A stretch of 8,066 bases of DNA from Chloroflexota bacterium (GTDB lineage: Bacteria > Chloroflexota > Anaerolineae > Anaerolineales > Villigracilaceae). How positions within the stretch are numbered: position 1 is the stretch's first letter; the number at the start of each line of letters is the position of its first letter. A model generated the notes under the pieces. That model was not told the DNA's origin. It made no database searches and saw only the letters and a program-made list of their open reading frames with translations. The stretch is taken from the NCBI GenBank assembly GCA_021796315.1, contig JAJYOH010000260.1:1-8066 (forward strand), in the 5' to 3' direction. Shown piece after piece: positions 5,481-8,066 of this stretch. Made by a program: the position numbers and the translations under genes.

Positions 5481-6128
5481 ATGATCGAACGAAAAATCAA
5501 AAAATCTTATACAACGGTAATTGGCAGTTTCCCTAGCCTGAAAAACCAGACGGTTGTCTCATACAAGAACACTTTGATACGTGACACCTTATATTACCCG
5601 GAATTTGACCGATCGATCAATTCATATGAAACCGATCCGTTTACAACCGCGATGACATTGGACGACGGAATAGTACACGAGTATATGCCCACTATACGAG
5701 CGATCCGCAACAACCATCCTGTCATCATCGAGGTTGATTTTGCAGAACACTTGAAGACCCAACGCGGGATGTGGCAAATTCAAATGGCCAAAAGGTGGGT
5801 ACGTGAAAATGACGCCGGCCTAGAGATTTACACTGAACGGGAGATTCGCCAGATGCCGAGACTCGATAATTTAAAAATATTCTATCGCTACAGTCGTTTG
5901 AATCTCCCCGCACAATATCTGATGACAATCCAGCGAATGTTCAAACAGAAAAGTCAGATTTCTTTGGGCGAGATGGCGGCAAATTTAATCTCATCAGAAC
6001 CTGCAACCGCAAAACCATTTATATGGGCCTCTATTTTTCATCACTATCTCGATGTTGATCTCAACGAGAAAATGTCTGATTCCGTTCTATTAGTACCCAC
6101 AGAAAGGATCCTGGCATGGGCAGAATAA
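5481..6128 (+). CDS. tnsA: TnsA-like transposon endonuclease subunit, catalytic residues apparently lost
   Basis: This 215-residue homologue of TnsA, the Tn7-family subunit that cuts the 5' ends of the transposon beside TnsB, keeps the family layout. LIRDTLYYPEFDRSINSYE (32-50) matches the LERDFxxLLEFD segment. VHEYMPTI (65-72) matches the YTPDF strand and VIIEVDFAEHLK (81-92) the IEVKPxxxL strand. QMAKRWVRE and LEIYTEREIR (101-123) complete the nuclease domain. The rest (about 125-215) fits the C-terminal helical domain. In Tn7 TnsA the active site is E63, D114 and K132. The aligned residues here are I33, T71 and D86, so nuclease activity is probably absent. GAGGA at 5467-5471 supports ATG 5481. 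The stop overlaps tnsB by 13 nt. The family call is firm; the loss of catalysis is inferred from a manual alignment. Confidence 0.85.
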   Translation: MIERKIKKSYTTVIGSFPSLKNQTVVSYKNTLIRDTLYYPEFDRSINSYETDPFTTAMTLDDGIVHEYMPTIRAIRNNHPVIIEVDFAEHLKTQRGMWQIQMAKRWVRENDAGLEIYTEREIRQMPRLDNLKIFYRYSRLNLPAQYLMTIQRMFKQKSQISLGEMAANLISSEPATAKPFIWASIFHHYLDVDLNEKMSDSVLLVPTERILAWAE

Positions 6129-8066
6129 GTTTGGCGGCTGGAACTCGTTATTGCTTAAATGGCGAGTGGTTTGTGATTAAAGAACTGTTGTTGAATCAAC
6201 AGTTTCTGGTTGAAAATCAGTCTTTTGGGGGCAAACTCACTAAACCGTTAGCCGAGTTTGAAGAAGCGTTGTTGAACGGGACACTAAAATTTGAGGTCCA
6301 CGGTCCGCATGTTGTGCTCCAAGCTGGGACGCTTGTTCCAATCGATCATTCCATCAAGGATTTTGACACTCTAAAAGCAAGCGTGCGTGAGGAGGCCTGG
6401 CGTCGCTATACAATAATTCGACCGATTCTGGATTGGCCACCACACGAACGAACGCGGAAACGGATCGAAGAGTACGTCAAGGAGCTTCGCAAGCGGGAAA
6501 CGAATACACAGGATCAGCACGATCTTAATGGCGGCAAAAAGCGGCCCGCGCGAAAAGGTATCAAGCGCGGAATGGCCTTAAGCCGCGCTTCTGTGATGCG
6601 CTGGCTGAAACGATACATAGAGTCTGGCCAGGATATACGCGCCCTTGTTGACGAAACTTATAAGGCTGGTGCTCCGGGTGCAAACAGGCTCAATCGTGAT
6701 ACCGACAAAGTCATCTCGGATACATTGGATTTCTGTGAAAAGCACCGTTCTTATCGCACCGTCGACTCTATTTATTTGATGACATGCAATCGGGTCGCCC
6801 TTGAAAATAGGACACGCCCAGATGAACATAAGATACAACCTCCTAGCAAACCAACAGTATATAACCGTATTCATGCACGTGGAGCAGAAATCCTGTTGCG
6901 GAGACGCCGTAACCGAGCCGAACAAAAAGAGCTTGAGGCAGTTCAGGCAGGTCCCCAAGTGACGCGCATCATGCAGGAGGTCGAATTTGATGGCACGGGA
7001 ACTGGTTTGTTCGTTGTGGATGATGATGATCGTCTGCCAATCGGAGCAGCAATGATATCCTTTGGATTGGATAAACTCACCGCTTATCCATTGGGATTTC
7101 ACTATGCATTTGAACCTTTTGGCTACGCCAGCACCATGATGTGTGCGCTGAACTCATTTTCACCAAAGCCTGACATATGTAAATTATATGGAACCGAAAA
7201 TCTAGCTCTCGGCCGCGGTTTGCCGGAACTGGCTCGAATTGACAATGGTCCAGAATATTTGAACAAGCACATGCTTGAATCATTTGGAATGCTCGGGATC
7301 CTTGTTGATCAGTGTCCTGTTTTTAGCCCATGGTACAAGGGAAGCATCGAGGAATACGTAAAGACCAACAAAACAGCCCTTATATATCAAATGCCGGGGG
7401 CTTTCTCGAGTATTTTGGAGCTAGCCGAATTCGACCCAGCGCAATATGCGTGTATTTCGAAAAGTGCGTTTGTTCGGATTATGAACATTTTTCATTATGA
7501 TATTTACGCCCAGCAATGGCATCGAGGGGTTGGCGGAATCCCTGCGAAGCTTTGGGCTAAAAACGAGGCGGCCGGCTTTATCCCTACCCTTCCGTCTAGT
7601 TATGACGAACTTCGCATTCTCCTGTTTAGGGCCGAAACACGAACCTTGCAAGGGATCGGGATAGAGTTTGAAAACATTGTTTACCAGGATGCCGATGCGA
7701 TCAGAATGCGAGCTTTATTGTCACGCGAGGAACGCCAGGTTGATATACGCGTTAACCCGTATGACCTCACCTATATATTTGTCTTGGATCCGATTACGAA
7801 ATCCGAGTGGTTGAAATTCTACGCAGAAGATACGCCTGGCTATACTCCTGGAATATCGCTTTGGAAACATCGTCTGCTTGTAAGAATTCTTAATCGAGAA
7901 AAGCGCGATGTAAATGTTTTTGCATTGGCAGAGGCGAAGGCCAAGATTCAGAAGATCATCGACGAGGAATACCATAAGACCCGAAAGATGAAGACACGCA
8001 TGACGGTGGCCAGGTATTTGGAGGAGAATCCATTAGCCACAGCCAGTTTGCCAGACTCGGTTATGT
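6116..8066 (+). CDS. tnsB: TnsB-like DDE transposase (3' end outside window)
   Basis: The frame is open from ATG 6116 to the right edge, giving 650 residues with no stop. TnsB binds the transposon ends and catalyses 3'-end cleavage and strand transfer. Domains in order: an N-terminal small domain (about 1-65), a helix-turn-helix region including LSRASVMRWLKRYIESGQD (about 155-174), the rve/RNase H-like core (about 285-420), and a Mu-type C-terminal beta-barrel (about 500-560, VDIRVNPYDLTYIFVLD). The catalytic triad is D292 (VEFDGT), D376 (IDNGPEYL) and E412 (YKGSIEEY), with the D-35-E spacing of the superfamily. AAAGGA at 6103-6108, 7 nt from the ATG, is a strong ribosome site inside tnsA, and the 13-nt overlap implies coupled translation. 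It appears intact as far as visible. A TnsC ATPase gene would be expected next. Confidence 0.95.
   Translation, partial: MGRISLAAGTRYCLNGEWFVIKELLLNQQFLVENQSFGGKLTKPLAEFEEALLNGTLKFEVHGPHVVLQAGTLVPIDHSIKDFDTLKASVREEAWRRYTIIRPILDWPPHERTRKRIEEYVKELRKRETNTQDQHDLNGGKKRPARKGIKRGMALSRASVMRWLKRYIESGQDIRALVDETYKAGAPGANRLNRDTDKVISDTLDFCEKHRSYRTVDSIYLMTCNRVALENRTRPDEHKIQPPSKPTVYNRIHARGAEILLRRRRNRAEQKELEAVQAGPQVTRIMQEVEFDGTGTGLFVVDDDDRLPIGAAMISFGLDKLTAYPLGFHYAFEPFGYASTMMCALNSFSPKPDICKLYGTENLALGRGLPELARIDNGPEYLNKHMLESFGMLGILVDQCPVFSPWYKGSIEEYVKTNKTALIYQMPGAFSSILELAEFDPAQYACISKSAFVRIMNIFHYDIYAQQWHRGVGGIPAKLWAKNEAAGFIPTLPSSYDELRILLFRAETRTLQGIGIEFENIVYQDADAIRMRALLSREERQVDIRVNPYDLTYIFVLDPITKSEWLKFYAEDTPGYTPGISLWKHRLLVRILNREKRDVNVFALAEAKAKIQKIIDEEYHKTRKMKTRMTVARYLEENPLATASLPDSVM

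Noticed and set aside
6578..7102. 174-codon open frame on the minus strand
   Set aside because: It is antisense to the HTH region and the first catalytic Asp region of tnsB, so it is a shadow frame.

Overview
The window is bacterial DNA: short Shine-Dalgarno-led genes, tight operons, a rho-independent terminator and a Tn7-type transposase pair. The species cannot be named from the sequence. Base composition looks roughly balanced, and no rRNA, tRNA or core housekeeping gene is present to place it. The gene content (methyltransferase, ParA-like ATPase, Tn7-like genes, a transposase relic and a family of unknown small proteins) is that of an accessory or mobile region.

Left part (1-3061, + strand): a tightly packed run of five small, divergent paralogous proteins, with the tail of a sixth at the left edge, leads into a beta-class amino-methyltransferase of the N4-cytosine/N6-adenine superfamily (SPPY motif). 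I do not recognise the small proteins. All five share a W[FW]xx[DEV][LI]P block and an RPxW-type block. The first tryptophan of one and the last of the other are exactly 54 residues apart in every copy, although the rest has diverged strongly. The spacing suggests one operon. No restriction endonuclease is recognisable.

Middle (3062-5223): a minus-strand ParA/MinD-like P-loop ATPase with an unusual Walker A and a long C-terminal extension faces the methyltransferase tail to tail. It is divergent from a small plus-strand protein combining a helix-turn-helix-like region with a C-terminal zinc-binding knuckle. That gene overlaps a 72-codon reading frame that looks like a decayed piece of an rve-type (Tn7/TniA-like) transposase, with the first catalytic Asp replaced by Asn.

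Right part (5224-8066): a non-coding leader can fold as a compact three-way junction. Its closing stem shares a strand with a strong rho-independent terminator, an arrangement like a switchable attenuator. It lies just upstream of a Tn7-like tnsA-tnsB pair, overlapping by 13 nt. TnsB is intact as far as visible (DDE triad D292, D376, E412) and runs off the right edge. The TnsA-like protein appears to have lost all three central endonuclease residues. If that is right, this transposon may move by a copy-in (cointegrate) route, or its TnsA may be purely structural. tnsC and a target-selector gene would be expected beyond the right edge; transposon ends were not identified.
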